Assembly (NCBI GenBank): GCA_947176515.1
Contig: CAMWQZ010000116.1
Span: forward strand, 1 to 5,364
Reading direction: 5' to 3'
DNA length: 5,364 nucleotides
Source of the DNA: an uncultured Bacteroidales bacterium
GTDB taxonomy: Bacteria > Bacteroidota > Bacteroidia > Bacteroidales > Muribaculaceae
In this document: positions 5,315-5,364 of the stretch, piece by piece
How positions within the stretch are numbered: the stretch's first letter is position 1
How the letters are laid out: each line of letters opens with the position of its first letter
Made by a program: the position numbers and the translations under genes
The notes under the pieces: model-generated
Database searches by the model: none
Seen by the model: the letters and a program-made list of their open reading frames with translations, nothing else
Told to the model about the DNA's origin: nothing

Positions 5315-5364
5315 ATGTCTGACGACTTCGATATACGACAAAGCTCCACTTCTGGTTCAGCCGA
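5315..5364 (+). CDS. 5' end of a third operon gene (partial)
   Basis: An ATG at 5315, four bases after the GT9 stop, opens a frame that runs off the window. The visible residues are MSDDFDIRQSSTSGSA, polar with no signal peptide. The tight spacing and lack of any terminator suggest it is co-transcribed with the two genes before it and shares their envelope-glycan theme. Sixteen residues are too few to name a family. Confidence 0.6.
   Translation, partial: MSDDFDIRQSSTSGSA

Overview
The window reads as chromosomal DNA of a Bacteroidales bacterium, probably of the Muribaculaceae/Prevotella/Bacteroides type. Three things point there. Two intergenic promoters match the Bacteroidetes consensus (TTTG, a 20-base spacer, TAnnTTTG). 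The coding starts lack Shine-Dalgarno sequences. The protein families are typical of the group: a DUF4254 protein beside a family 9 glycosyltransferase, and exported proteins with T9SS-like C-terminal tails. Species-level placement cannot be made from the window.

Layout from left to right: (1) 2-82 is the 3' end of a plus-strand gene of unknown identity, closed by a strong intrinsic terminator (110-149). (2) 150-387 is a small self-contained segment with a possible 32-residue ORF (207-305), a hairpin touching its stop codon, and its own terminator (363-387). (3) A long perfect hairpin at 396-435 serves as the terminator for the genes arriving from the other direction. (4) 455-3382 holds two minus-strand genes that form one operon, transcribed right to left. 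The first encodes a 432-residue exported protein with Asp-box (BNR) repeats, a predicted beta-propeller. The second encodes a 537-residue exported protein with an internal module duplication. Both end in T9SS-like tails. (5) 3383-3602 is a divergent control region with two face-away consensus promoters. (6) 3603-5364 is a plus-strand operon: a DUF4254 protein, an overlapping GT9 (heptosyltransferase-like) glycosyltransferase, and the first codons of a third gene 4 bases further on.

Functionally there are two unrelated themes. The plus-strand operon is likely housekeeping cell-envelope work, probably assembly of LPS or another surface glycan core, with DUF4254 as an uncharacterised partner of the glycosyltransferase. 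The minus-strand pair looks like an accessory surface or secreted protein cassette whose ligands are unknown. I see no transposase, CRISPR array, tRNA or rRNA. The least explained items are the small transcription unit at 150-387, the exported pair, and the near-perfect palindrome at the predicted start of the DUF4254 transcript.
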